From NCBI GenBank assembly GCA_036417435.1, contig CM070904.1, positions 42,566,408-42,630,407 on the forward strand: DNA of 64,000 nucleotides, written 5' to 3'. The notes below the pieces were generated by a model, which saw only the letters and a list, made by a program, of their open reading frames with translations, ran no database searches and was not told the DNA's origin. The translations under genes and the position numbers were made by a program. This DNA comes from Inia geoffrensis. Lineage: Eukaryota; Chordata; Mammalia; Artiodactyla; Iniidae. Shown here one piece after another: positions 23,433 through 34,070 of this stretch. How positions within the stretch are numbered: position 1 is the stretch's first letter; each line of letters starts with the position of its first letter.

Positions 23433-23865
23433 GAAGGACAATCAGAAATGTACAGCAGGCAAAAACTGGGCAGAGAAGGCAGTATTTCAGAGTGTGTGGA
23501 GTAGAAAAAAGTGTTTAAATGTGAAACTGGACAAGGTAGGTGGGGCTTTATTAAATACTCTTGCATTGTGCAATTAAAAGTGGCCAGAGCGAAATTAAAA
23601 GTGGCCAGTCTGAGCAGAAGGCTGAGAGGAACACAGGAATTGTTAGAAAGGGCCTTGTAGGCTAGCATGCCAGGTCAAGGAATCATGATTATATGGTACA
23701 GCAGTTTTTTTCAAAATGGAGTAAAATAATAAGGTTCATGTTTTATAAAGACCTTCCTGGGAAGAGTACAGAGGATGTCCTGGAGGAATTTGGAGGAATT
23801 TGGAGGTAGGGCTTGGTGGTAACACTGCAGGCAGGGGGAACACATTATTTCAATAGAAGCATTAG
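23433..23865 (-). mobile_element. L2 LINE, antisense
   Basis: 'agggccttgtaggctagcat' and the following segment match antisense L2. A local 15-bp duplication (ATTAAAAGTGGCCAG twice near 23572-23607) and a GGAGGAATTT repeat near 23780 are small tandem events within it. Confidence 0.6.
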
Positions 23866-23867
23866 AC

Positions 23868-24067
23868 TTTTTTTTTTTTTTTTTTGCGGTACGCGGGCCT
23901 CTCACTGTTGTGGCCTCTCCCGTTGAGGCTGGACGCGCAGGCTCAGCGGCCCTGGCTCACGGGCCCAGCCGCTCCGCGGCATGTGGGATCCTCCCGGACC
24001 GGGGTACGAACCCGTGTCCCCTGCATCGGCAGGTGGACTCTCAACCACTGCGCCACCAAGGAAGCCC
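23868..24067 (-). mobile_element. CHR-2 SINE, internal-deletion type
   Basis: An antisense CHR-2 in which CCGTTGAGGCTGGACGCGCA replaces the usual longer junction, so the GCGGAGCACAGGCTCC-type block is missing. The copy at 29151 has the same lesion. No clear target-site duplication was found. Confidence 0.95.
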
Positions 24068-24554
24068 CCTACCTTTTTTTTTTTTCAGTTGCAGTGGGTG
24101 AGATATGACGTGTGCAGAAAAAAGCTAATAAAAATGAGTATGTTGAATAGCTAGACAAGTGACACAAACTCTGGGAGTTAAGGAATCCATCGTTAGGCTC
24201 CGTCTTGCTCTCTTCTTACCTTTCTTCCCCGCTCTGCAAACCTAAGAGTGACAGAGGCTTAAAGTTCCCCAGGCTGAGCAACCTTGTCAGCAGATGGATA
24301 ATGCCTGTAAGTTTGCAGGATTTAGATGCAGCAGGTAGATATGAGAATGCAACTGTGCTTTGACCATTCTGTCTTTGTTGAATGTGCAGACCCACATGAG
24401 CAATGGATAGAGCTTGGCTATTTTTGCTTGTCCCTGCTTGATTTAGCAGAGAAAGCATGGGCAGCAGAGGCAGTCAGGCTGGAGGTTGTGGTCTAGCTGC
24501 TCCATTTTCACTATGGGTAAGTGAGTTAATATCTCCCAGAGACTCAATCTCATC
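24068..24554. other. Single-copy DNA or eroded L2
   Basis: No gene is seen. Part of it may continue the flanking L2 sequences. Confidence 0.35.
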
Positions 24555-25330
24555 TGTAAGTGCCTCTCTCATGAAATATGGAAGCTGAGGTGACATCAAT
24601 AAACAAATATACTGCAAAGATAGTATGGGTAGTAAAGAAGAACACAGCAGTGTGAGGGGATAAGAGAGTAACTGAGAACCACTTTTTACATAAGTTGATC
24701 AATGAAGGCATCTGAGATAAGGTTTTGAGTACCCACCTGCAGGAAGTGAGGGAGTCAATTTTGAAGATGTTTGGGGAAGAGAGAATTCTAGGCTCCGAAC
24801 ACAGCACGTGCAAAGGCTCTGATGCGGAAGTAAGCTGGGCATGGGGGAAGGAACATCAAGGAGCCATGCATGGTAGGAGAAGAAAAGTGGTGGAGATGAG
24901 GTCAGGGAGGGGGTGCAGGTCAGATCCGCAGTGGGATCTGCAGGCAGCGTGGAGGCTCGCAAAGGAAGCACTGGTAGGCATCCAGGCCAGCGTTGTCTCT
25001 GAGTCATCAGAGAGATGGCAAGGAGTCCTGAGCAGAGCAGGGGCGCCACCTGACTTGCCTGAGCCTCACTGGGGCTGCAATGTTGAGTACAGACTGTAGG
25101 AAGTGTCGGGGGGGGGGCATCATTCCCACAGTGAGAACATACTATGAAGGGTCAGTAGAGCCATGAAGAGGATCTAGATTCGACTAGGAAGTGGAGGTGT
25201 TGTGGGGTGCTTATACTCTGGATGTTTTAAGAAGGTGGTGCTGACAGGATTTGCTGATGGATGGCTAAGGTGGGAACTTTGGCTCAAGAAATTTTTGGCT
25301 GGTCTTGTAAGAATAAAGCAAAGTAAATAA
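24555..25330 (-). mobile_element. L2 LINE, antisense
   Basis: 'agagaattctaggctccgaa', 'cacgtgcaaaggctctgatg', 'ggagatgaggtcagggaggg' and 'gacaggatttgctgatggat' follow the antisense L2 order. The overlapping frames at 24699-25099 on both strands are by-products of this element. Confidence 0.7.
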
Positions 25331-26157
25331 AATGCCTAGAATGTGATAGTTGCTCAAAAACATGAGCTCCCTTCCACCTTCCTTGGAGGTTTTTTTAGCC
25401 TCTCCAGTTGCTTGGCCCAAGAAGAGCTTAGCCATGAGTGGCACAGGCGGGGAAAGAAGGATGAAAGAATAGTAGGAAACTCTGTACCAGCTAGATCTGA
25501 GTTTAGATTTTTTTGCCAGAAGTTCTCTCCTCATCAGTAAAGGCCCAAATCATAAATGACATGGGAGAGGAGAATAGAATAAAATAAAGGGAAAAAAGTG
25601 GCATAAGGTGCTTTTTCAGTTATTATCTACTGCTTCCTGTGTCCTGGACTACTTGTTTTCTGGGTGAACAAAAATAAAGAGGTTAAATGTCGCATTATTT
25701 TATATCTATCGCCAGGGCAAGCAGAGACAAGAACTCCTTGAGACGAGATATTTTCTTTCTCAGAACAGCACTGAGGAGATTCATTGTAGGTTTTCGCATT
25801 GAAGCACTGCCAAGCAACAGAAATAAACACACAAACTGTGTTTCTCAAGACTCAAAGCTTTATTCCAAGTAGCTTTAATGAAGCCTTGAAAAGCAACAAT
25901 CAACTGTGGCAGAGAATTTAGTTCCAGAGAGAGCAATGAAAAAAAGAAATTCACTGAACATTATAAATACTGAAAAAATGAAAAATGGATGGGAAAAAAA
26001 AAACATGGTTAAGTGTACCTACCAGAATACCTGACATATGAGGAGAAGCCAACCCCTTTGACCCAAACCTGTCCCAGGAATCTAGTTTTCAATGACTAAG
26101 CTGTAAGGCCTCTTTTCAAGTGAGGTTTTCATGTTAGGCCAATTGTTAGGGCAGCAG
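25331..26157. other. Single-copy DNA
   Basis: No repeat is recognised. Frames at 25265-25534 (-) and 25687-25872 (+) lack recognisable motifs. Confidence 0.4.
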
Positions 26158-26169
26158 CCTTGGTTTTCT

Positions 26170-26520
26170 TTTTTCTTTTTAAATTAATTTTATTGGAGTA
26201 TAGTTGCTTTACCATGCTGTGTAAGTTTCTGCCGTACAGCAAAGTGAATCAGCTATAAGTATACATATATCTCCTCTTTTTTTGGACTTCCTTCCCATTT
26301 AGGTCACCACAGAGTATTGAATAGAGTTCCCTGTGCTATACAGTAGGTTCTCATTAGTTATCTATTTTATACATAGTAGTGTATATACATCAATCCCAAT
26401 CTCCCAATTCACCCCACCCCTCCTCTCCCCCTTGGTATCCATACATTTGTTCTCTATGTCTGTGTCTCTATTTCTGCTTTGCAAATAAGTTCATCTGTAT
26501 CATTTTTCTAGATTCCACAT
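26170..26520 (-). mobile_element. L1 3' end, antisense
   Basis: 'ttattggagtatagttgctt', 'catttaggtcaccacagagt' and 'ttccctgtgctatacagtag' are the antisense 3' UTR of the same L1 lineage seen at 20206-21222 and 35685-35919. It is 5'-truncated at about 26520, right at a large inverted repeat. Confidence 0.92.
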
Positions 26521-26522
26521 AC

Positions 26523-26649
26523 TTTAGATGCCTAATCCTAGGAACTGAACAGGCAAGGTGCAGCGTTTTATGTGCAGATACTGCCAGAAAAATCAGGATA
26601 CTAAGAAAACCAAGGCAAGCAGTTCAGTTCCTAGGGTTAGGCATCTAAA
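26523..26649. repeat. 28-bp inverted repeat with 71-nt loop
   Basis: 26523-26550 and 26622-26649 are reverse complements over 28 bp with one mismatch (T at 26536). The shared core is CTAGGAACTGAAC. A second inverted match pairs GCCTTGGTTTTC at 26158-26169, left of the L1, with GAAAACCAAGGC at 26605-26616. Confidence 0.93.
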
Positions 26650-26659
26650 AGGCCCTTAG

Positions 26660-26875
26660 GTTTTATTTTATTTATTTATTATTTTTTAAAAAGATTTTTT
26701 TGATGTGGACCATTTTTAAAGTCTTTATTGAACTTGTTACAATATTGCTTCTGTTTTATGTCTTAGTTTTTTGGCCGCATGGCATGTGGCATCTTAGCTC
26801 CCCGACCAGGGATCAAACCCGCACCCCTGACACTGGAAGGTGAAATCTTAAGCACTGGACCGCCAGGGAAGTTCC
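26660..26875 (-). mobile_element. CHR-1-type SINE with extended 3' tail, antisense
   Basis: AT-rich tail sequence precedes 'tagctccccgaccagggatc' and ends CCGCCAGGGAAGTTCC, the antisense 5' tRNA-like end. The 9-bp duplication GGCCCTTAG lies at 26651-26659 and 26876-26884. Confidence 0.93.
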
Positions 26876-26944
26876 GGCCCTTAGCTTTTAGATCATAAAG
26901 GGATACCAACTTTTACTGGCCCTCTGCCTCCTGTCAGGTCCTCG

Positions 26945-27085
26945 GAACTCAGTTTAATTCTCTCAGTAGCACTCTGGATTGACTATCATTATTTCCAATT
27001 TTCAGAGGTGGAACTTGAGACTAAGAGAGGCGAGGTCACTCACCCCCAGCCCACAGATGTTACATCTGACTGAGCGGAGACAGAT
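26945..27085 (-). mobile_element. MIR SINE, antisense
   Basis: 'ttccaattttcagaggtgga', 'acttgagactaagagaggcg' and the 'agatgttacatctgactgag' region match the antisense MIR core. Confidence 0.75.
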
Positions 27086-27383
27086 GGCCAGGCCTCTCCT
27101 CTGAGGCCTCAGATGTCCTTCTCTCTCACTGGCTAGTACGTATGGCCCCTGGATTATTTCGCCGTTATGCCTAAACCATTCATTTCATGGTTTATTAATA
27201 CTTGTATCAGGAGCAACATTAGGCAGATAGAAGATTTTATCAACTTTAGGGAGTACTGCATCACACTTAGCATGATGGCTTTACTCCATGTCTTCAGAGT
27301 TTGCAATAAATGATGAAGCTTCAGCAAGGAATGAATTCATGTCAGACAATTTCAGCAAACCACTGCTGTGCAATGGGCTTATG

Positions 27384-27421
<38 letters not shown>

Positions 27422-29150
27422 ACGCGCGCATTTACAAACACTGTATGGGTTGGTGGGGAGAGTTCAGCAGATCACTGTTCACTGTTGGATACCTGTCCCT
27501 TTCAATGGTACCTTTCCCGGTACCATTCTCCCCCTCACATTATTTATTGCTATTGTTGCGTTTAAGAAAAGCATAGCCTCACTGGGAAGGAACACTGAGT
27601 AGCCATAGCATATGACTGCTTTGGTGCTCAGGTAATTTGATGAAATGGCAAAACTCTACTACTGATAATTTTGTGCGTATGTGTTTTTTGTCCAAATTAG
27701 TCTGTTCATGGCTCAAGAAGAGGATGTTATAAATAACTAAATAAACATCAACGGAGTGCTTATTACACAGCAGGCATTCATGCATGTAGCATGTAGCCCC
27801 CTTTGGAACTAGGCTCTCTTAGCACAATGGGAGTACACATAGTTGAGAATTAGTCTATGAGAGGAAGAGACACGCTGACAGCAGTCGTTGGGATTGCCAC
27901 TGTTACTGTGACCGAGCCCTTCTTCTGGAGTTCCACATATGGACGGCTCACTATTTTTTTGTTAACAAATGACAGTGGTGAAAAAGATGAGCTAAGACAC
28001 AGAACGATTAAAATACAATTTGCATTTGCTTTGAAAATGTAGTCTGAAATATAAACATGGATTATGTCGATTCCATAACAAAAGAGTTGAGAGGCCAGTT
28101 AATTATTGGAATATTTTATTCTGCTACTTCAAACCCCTGTAAGTTTAAAAATGTGCAGGTGTTTGAGGTAATGCACTACAAATACTTACTAAGTGGTCGA
28201 TTTTTAAAGTTTTCACTTGATGCTTTGTTAACGGACTCTGCAACCCCAAATAGATAAGACAGACTCACATATTTACCCATCCTTTGAACTCAGATTTTAC
28301 TGTATTTACTAGTGTCCCAATCTTTGATAAATATTAGATCCTTGGGGGAGGATGGAGAAAAGAGGTAAATCCACAAAGCTATGATTTCTTACGTGATACG
28401 AGTGTCTGATTTAGTAAATGCTTGTTGACTGAACACTTGTGTATTGAAGGCAAATAATTAATAGATGCTAAATTGTGACTGTTTTAGGTAAAGTCCATGC
28501 AAGCTTTTTTTTCACAGATAGTTTTAATTCATGATAGTGGCAACAGGTTGTTACAGATGTAATTTATGTTACATAATATTTGGCATTGTAGATACATTGC
28601 TTCTTATTCTTGAGTTTATCTCACATTTGTTCTACCAAAGTATGTATATAGTGGTTCTTTGTATTTCAAAATAGTCTTCTGACAATGAATTGTATTTTCC
28701 ATCTTCAATGATCAGTGGCTTTCTCTGACAGTCTCTCTGTGCTTTTTCATTTTCCTGCATTAAAAAATCCATTTACTGTGTGTAGAGAATTTTCAAATGC
28801 GCAGGTAAGAAGTATTATCATTGTTCTGAGATGCCTGCTTCTAGTATTTACTGTCCTTCACATTATCTCCATTTATATTCTTCTTTCCTAGATATATGTT
28901 TGTTTCATCTGTGCTACAATTTCCTGACTATATCTTGATATTGTAACTATTTGCATATGGACTTTTTCTCCTCAGCACCATTCATAATATCTCCCTTGGC
29001 ACCGTCAGTTTAGAGTTTAATTAACATAATGTTGATATATTTCCCCCTAGATTATTAACCAAGATGTAGAAATTGTGTTGCTGAAATGAACCATTATTAT
29101 TACTGTAATACTTTCCTTAGGATTTCTAGAGATTAAAAATATTAAATCCA
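27086..29150. other. Single-copy AT-rich DNA
   Basis: Apart from the GT tract at 27386 nothing is recognised. The frames at 27288-27602 in three registers are produced by the GT tract. Confidence 0.4.
27386..27420. repeat. GT microsatellite, about 17 units
   Basis: A 35-bp GT run followed directly by a short CACGCGCGC segment, giving alternating purine-pyrimidine DNA over about 44 bp. Confidence 0.97.
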
Positions 29151-29342
29151 GGGCTTCCCTGGTGGCGCAGTGGTTGAGAGTCTGCCTGCCGATGCAGGAG
29201 ACATGGGTTCGTGCCCCGGTCTGGGAGGATCCCACATGCCGCGGAGTGGCTGGGCCCGTGAGCCATGGCCACTGAGCCTGTGCATCCAGCCTCAACGGGA
29301 GAGGCCACAACAGTGAGAGGCCCGCGTAACGCAAAAAAAAAA
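29151..29342 (+). mobile_element. CHR-2 SINE, internal-deletion type
   Basis: A sense copy starting GGGCTTCCCTGGTGGCGCAG and ending in an A tail. The CATCCAGCCTCAACGGGAGA junction lacks the usual GAGCCTGTGCTCCG block, as at 23868. Near-duplicates ATTAAATCCA (29141-29150) and ATTCAATCCA (29343-29352) flank it. Confidence 0.96.
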
Positions 29343-29590
29343 ATTCAATCCATACCGAAATCAGCTGCTTAATTTGTATCAATTTGAAAAAAGAATAAAA
29401 AAGGAACATGCATAAAATATCTCCAACACAGCACCAAAGACCAAATTTTATTTGTTGCATATATGACGTTTTCATATTATCTGACCTAAATAAATTTCCA
29501 CCGAGTTTGCTCCTAATTGTTGTGTACCCTGCCAAGGTTTCTGGAAGACAGAGACAGATGTTACTATATAAGGCTAAGTGAATGAAAATA

Positions 29591-30205
29591 TAAAATAGTA
29601 GTTGGAGGCTCAAGGCTCCAGAGTCAGGCTGCCTGGATTCCAAACTTAGCTCTCGTAGTTCCTGGGTATTTGACCTTGGGTGGGTCTCTTCACATCGCTG
29701 TTACGGACTGTACTGTGTTCCCCCAAAATTTATACTTTGAAACCCTAACCCCCAATGTGCTTGTATTTGTAGATATGGCTTTTAAAGAGGTTATTAAGGT
29801 TAAATGAGGTCATAAGGTGGGGCTCTAATCTGATAGGACTGGTGTGCTTATAAAAGGAGGAAGAGACACCAGAGCTCTCTCTCTGAAGACACCTAGGAAA
29901 GGCCATGTGAGGACATGTTGAGAAGGTTGCCATCTGTTTTCCAACGCTGCTGGCACCTTGATCTTGGACTACCAGGCTCCAAAACTGTGAGAAAATCAAT
30001 TTCCGTTGTTTAAGCCACCCAGTCTGTGGTATTTTCTTATAACAGTCCTAGAAGACTAATATAATCTCTAAAACAGAGTTTTCAACCTTCTGGGTATAAA
30101 AATAGCACATACCTGATAAGGAGTATTTGAATAAAAAAGAAAGTCATTTCAATTACTTAGCATAGTAGTTGACATATTAAAGGATCTCAATATAAATATT
30201 AGCTT
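29591..30205 (+). mobile_element. MIR SINE split by an LTR
   Basis: The first half (about 29591-29698: 'ccagagtcaggctgcctgga', 'tgaccttgggtgggtctctt') and the second half (about 30063-30205: 'aaaatagcacatacctgata', 'gatctcaatataaatattag') are colinear parts of one MIR separated by the LTR at 29699-30062. Confidence 0.75.
29699..30062 (+). mobile_element. MLT1A-like MaLR solo LTR
   Basis: It begins TGTTACGGACTGTACTGTGT. Hallmarks follow: 'aaccctaacccccaatgtgc', 'ggttaaatgaggtcataagg', 'ttgatcttggactaccaggc' and 'tttaagccacccagtctgtg'. It is near full length with no internal region, so it is a solo LTR. Confidence 0.9.
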
Positions 30206-30294
30206 TTATTATTTTTGATAAGAGGGTGCTTCATGTGCTAGAAGTCAAACAGAAGGCTTTCACCTAAAACACATTCTTTCTTAAAGAATAAACA

Positions 30295-30506
30295 GGGCTT
30301 CCCTGGTGGCGCAGTGGTTGGGAGTCCGCCTGCCGATGCAGGGGACATGGGTTCGTGCCCCGGTCCGGGAAGATACCGCATGCCGCAGAGCGGCTGGGCC
30401 TGTGAGCCATGGCTGTTGGGCCTGCGCGTCCGGAGCCTGTGCTCCGCAGCGGGAGAGGCCACAACAGTAAGAGGCCTGCGTACCACAAAAAAAAAAAAAA
30501 AAAAAA
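30295..30506 (+). mobile_element. CHR-2-type SINE
   Basis: A full-length sense copy with a long A tail. A perfect 12-bp duplication AAAGAATAAACA lies at 30283-30294 and 30507-30518. Confidence 0.98.
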
Positions 30507-30518
30507 AAAGAATAAACA

Positions 30519-31549
30519 ATGCTTACAAACACAGAGTGTAAATAAAAAATTCCTAGATGAAAATACTGCCAGAACAACAATGTAGACACACTTATTCTCT
30601 GATAAAAATGTTTGCCATTATCTAGACATCAAGATTTGCATAATAAACAAAGCCCAAATTATAGATCACAATGGGGAAAATCAGTTAAAAAAATCCAGAT
30701 GTGGCTTTACAAAATATTTTAATGACTTCTGTTTTCATTTTCTAACTGCTGGGATTCATGTAGACACAAAGTTATGCTAAAGGGTTTAAGCCATTTCCTG
30801 GTAGTTATTAAAATACCTCATGAGTCTACTTAATTTTTAGGGTTAAATTTGATCAGAACTTTACTTATATTTCTTCTTATACATATTGGCCCAATTATTA
30901 TATAAGATTATCTGCTTTTCAGAGAAAACATTTTAGATTACTGTGTATGGGTCCATTCTTCTCCCGATGTTCAGAACTACCCTTATGTTTTGCTAAATAT
31001 TTTATCAGGTAAGAGGTGGTAGTTGTTGCTCTTAAAAAGAAAATATGTTATTTCCGCTTCTAAAAAATGAGGTTGATGTTGAATTCTGCTTAAAGTTCAA
31101 TTTTTTCTAAACGTGTACAGAGTTTTAATATCATTCCAATTATTTTCCTGGACAAATTGGATTTACTTGTTCCTTGAAAGGAATGATATTTCTTCTTTTA
31201 TAAAGAGAGATTGATGCTCAAACAAGTCTAATCTTCTACTTTTTTTTTTTTTTTTTAATTGAAAGCACAGTTTCCAGTACATACTTGCATGCTTGGAGTC
31301 CACCTTCAACTGGGGATGAGGTGGGGAAGTAAGCGATTGGATGTTAGAGGTGACCTTCCTGGTGTCTGCCTTCAATAGTTCCAGATACTTTCTTTCTGAT
31401 CTGCCTGTGTTACATGAGAAAAATGTGAATAATAATTAGGGGCTCTTTTTCATTTCTGGAGTATTTTTTTAGGGAAGATTTGTTAAACCCTATTTGAGGA
31501 AAGTTCAGAAGATACATTTTGGATCCAAAAAAAAACTTTTGATTTGTTT
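30519..31549. other. AT-rich single-copy DNA
   Basis: Contains a T-rich tract at about 31240-31257. No gene or clear repeat is recognised. Confidence 0.4.
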
Positions 31550-31876
31550 TCCTCTTCCTGTCCCAATCTGTATATCCTTGGTTTTCCCACCCCAGTAACT
31601 ATCACCATTCACTTCTCAAGGCACAAACTGGTAGTGATCCTTCATACTTTCAGTTCTCTCCATTAGCACATTCAGTTCCTCCTCAAGACTTATCTGTTGC
31701 ACCTTCAAACCCTACTTTGGGTCCACCCATCACTCTCTGTCTTCACCACCACTACCTTCGTCCAAGCCCACAGCTTTGTGCACCTGAGCTGCTCGGTGAG
31801 CCTCAAAGTCGGTCACTCTGCTTCCTCTCATCCCCTTCCCCCCACCTGCTTTAATGTCTTTTAAAAATACAAATCA

Positions 31877-32080
31877 GGGCATCCCTGGTGGCGCAGTGGT
31901 TGACAGTCCGCCTGCCGATGCAGGGGACCCGGCTTCGTGCCCTGGTCTGGGAAGATCCCACATGCCGCGGAGCGGCTGGGCCCGTGAGCCATGGCCGCTG
32001 AGCCTGCGCGTCCAGAGCCTGTGCTCCGCGACAGGAGAGGCCACCACAGTGAGAGGCCCGCGTGCCGCAAAAAAAAAAAA
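31877..32080 (+). mobile_element. CHR-2-type SINE in L2
   Basis: A full-length sense copy with an A tail. It sits at the AAAATACAAATCAG position of the L2. The target-site duplication is not evident. Confidence 0.96.
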
Positions 32081-32381
32081 TTTCCTGCTGCACGTAGAGC
32101 ACGCTCTGAATTCTTTGCAGTGGCTAAAACGTCCTCAAATAGCGGATCCCACCTACCTTCTGACATGACCTCTTCCCGTGTGGTGCCTTGCCCACTATGG
32201 CCCGGCTACACTGGCCTTTTAGTTCCTCTGCCAAGCTCCTTCCAACATGTTGCAGTTTTAAAACATGGTCCCAGAACTTTTGACACTCCTGTCATGAAGA
32301 AGTGGGGTCCATGGTGCCCCTGTTTGGGTGGGTTTGTGAATGCTCTGACTAATAGAGTATATCAGAAGTGATGTTTGGTGA

Positions 32382-32741
32382 TGTATGAATGTGCTTGGGC
32401 TGCCATAACAAATACCACAGACTGGGTGGCTTAAAAGAAGTATTTTCTCACAGTTGTGGAGGCCGGAAGTCTAAGACAGTTTCTTCTGAGGCATCTGTCT
32501 TTGGCTTGTAGACAGCCATCTTCTTGTTGTGTCCTCACATGGCCATCCCTTTGTCTGTGTTGTCTGTGTCCTAACTTCCTCTTATAAGGACCCAGTCATA
32601 TTGGAAGGGCCCACCCATATGAGCTCATTTCACCTTAAATACCATTTTAAAAGTCCTAACTCCAAATATAGTTGCATTCTGAAGTACTGGAGGATAGGAC
32701 TCCAACATATAAATTCTGGGGGATATATTCAGCCCATAACA
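32382..32741 (-). mobile_element. MLT1A-like LTR, antisense
   Basis: 'tgcttgggctgccataacaa', 'ataccacagactgggtggct', 'ttctcacagttgtggaggcc' and 'tataaggacccagtcatatt' are the reverse complement of the family at 29699-30062. It is inserted in an older MLT1-type LTR. Confidence 0.88.
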
Positions 32742-32912
32742 CTTCTGAGGCCAGGTTATAAAAGTTAAGCAACATCTATTGCTAATTCTTGAGGCCCTGA
32801 GCCACTAGGTAAGAAATATGATTACCCCAAAGCACCATGCTATGAGGAAGACCAAGCCGTTGGCCAGGCTATGTGTAGATGCTTGGGTTCATGACCCCAG
32901 CTAAGCCTAGCC

Positions 32913-33474
32913 TCTTCTTAAAAAATTTTTTTATTGAAGAACAGTTGATTTACAATGATTTGTTAAGTTTCAGGTGTATAGCACAGTGATTCAGTTATAT
33001 ATATATGCATGTATCAAAATTTTCACATTCTTTTCCATTATGATTTATTACAGGATACTGAATACAGTTCCCTGTGCTATACAGTAGGACCTTCTTGTTT
33101 ATTTATTCTACATATAGTAGTTTGTATCTGCTAATCCCAAACTCCTAATTTATCCCTCCTCACCCTTCCCCTTTGGTAATCATAAGTTTGTCTTCTGTGT
33201 CTGTGAGTCTGTTTCTCTTTTGTAAATAAGTTTATTTGTATCATATTTTAGATTCCACATACAAGTGATATCATATATTTGTCTTTCTCTTTCTGGCTCA
33301 CTTCACTTAGTATGATAATTTCTAGGTCCATCCATGTTGCTGCAAATGGCATTATTTCGTTCTTTTCTTATGGCTAAGTAGTATTCCAGTGCATACATGT
33401 ACCACATCTTCTTTATCCATTCATTTAGGTTGCTTCCAAGTCTTGGTTATTGTAAATAGTGCTGCTGTGAACAC
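32913..33474 (-). mobile_element. L1 3' end, antisense, with 9-bp TSD
   Basis: The antisense 3' UTR and the end of ORF2, with 'gtccatccatgttgctgcaa' and 'ttctttatccattcatttag'. AGCCTAGCC at 32904-32912 is repeated at 33475-33483. Confidence 0.93.
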
Positions 33475-34070
33475 AGCCTAGCCTTTGAGTCATGCTAACA
33501 CAAGAGCCAGACATGGGAGTGAAGTCCTAACAACTCTGGCTCAGTTCGGCCCCTAGTAATCCAAGTTATCCAGATACCTTGAGTCATCTCAGGTGACGTC
33601 CCATACTTTGTGGAGCAGAGACAATCCATTCCAGCTACACCCTATCCATATTCCTGACCCACAGGGCTGATGAGCACAGTAAGTCAGCTATTTTATGTCA
33701 GTAAGTTGGGGGTAGTTTATTGTGCAGCAATAAACATCTTGGGGGGAGAGGTTCACATAGGCTCTTTTCTCTCCCTGGAGTGCTCTTCCGTTTATCATCA
33801 TCCTTTGATTCTTGCCTTAAACATCACCTCCTTAGAGACGTCTCCTCTGACTACCAAAGTATCCCTTTTCATTTGTCTTAGAGCTCTCTGTTCTTCTCCT
33901 TCAGAGCTCCTGTTAACAGTATCTAATTCTTTAATTTTTCAGTCTCTGTCTTCCATGATACTACTTGCTTTTGAAGAGCAGGAACCACTTTTCACTTGTT
34001 CCCTGAGCATAGGATATGTCCTATGTGTTCATCATAAGGGGCTGGGGAATATCTGTTGAATAGATAAACG

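Larger units (their letters stand above)
32249..33736 (+). mobile_element. MLT1-type MaLR LTR, itself interrupted twice
   Basis: Left part: 'cccagaacttttgacactcc', 'tgctctgactaatagagtat'. Middle part: 'ttctgaggccaggttataaa', 'caccatgctatgaggaagac'. Right part: 'ttgtggagcagagacaatcc', 'tattcctgacccacagggct', 'tgtgcagcaataaac'. These are one LTR interrupted at about 32382-32741 and 32913-33474. Confidence 0.75.
31550..34070 (+). mobile_element. L2 LINE broken into three pieces by later insertions
   Basis: Colinear sense L2 text lies at about 31550-31876 ('tcaccaccactaccttcgtc', 'aagcccacagctttgtgcac'), 32081-32248 and 33737-34070 ('tctccctggagtgctcttcc', 'aacatcacctccttagagac', ending near the 3' terminus). 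The gaps are a CHR-2 and an MLT1-type LTR. A frame at 33670-34059 runs through the third piece and is not a gene. Confidence 0.75.

Noticed and set aside
24699..25099. 116- and 124-codon frames on opposite strands
   Set aside because: Both lie in antisense L2 sequence.
27288..27602. Cys-Val repeat frames
   Set aside because: They are created by the GT microsatellite; all three registers are open.
29047..29643. 198-codon minus-strand frame, longest in the window
   Set aside because: Its middle is the CHR-2 SINE at 29151-29342 read antisense; the same peptide words recur in every CHR-2 copy.
33670..34059. 129-codon plus frame
   Set aside because: It begins in the end of the MLT1-type LTR and continues through L2 3' sequence.
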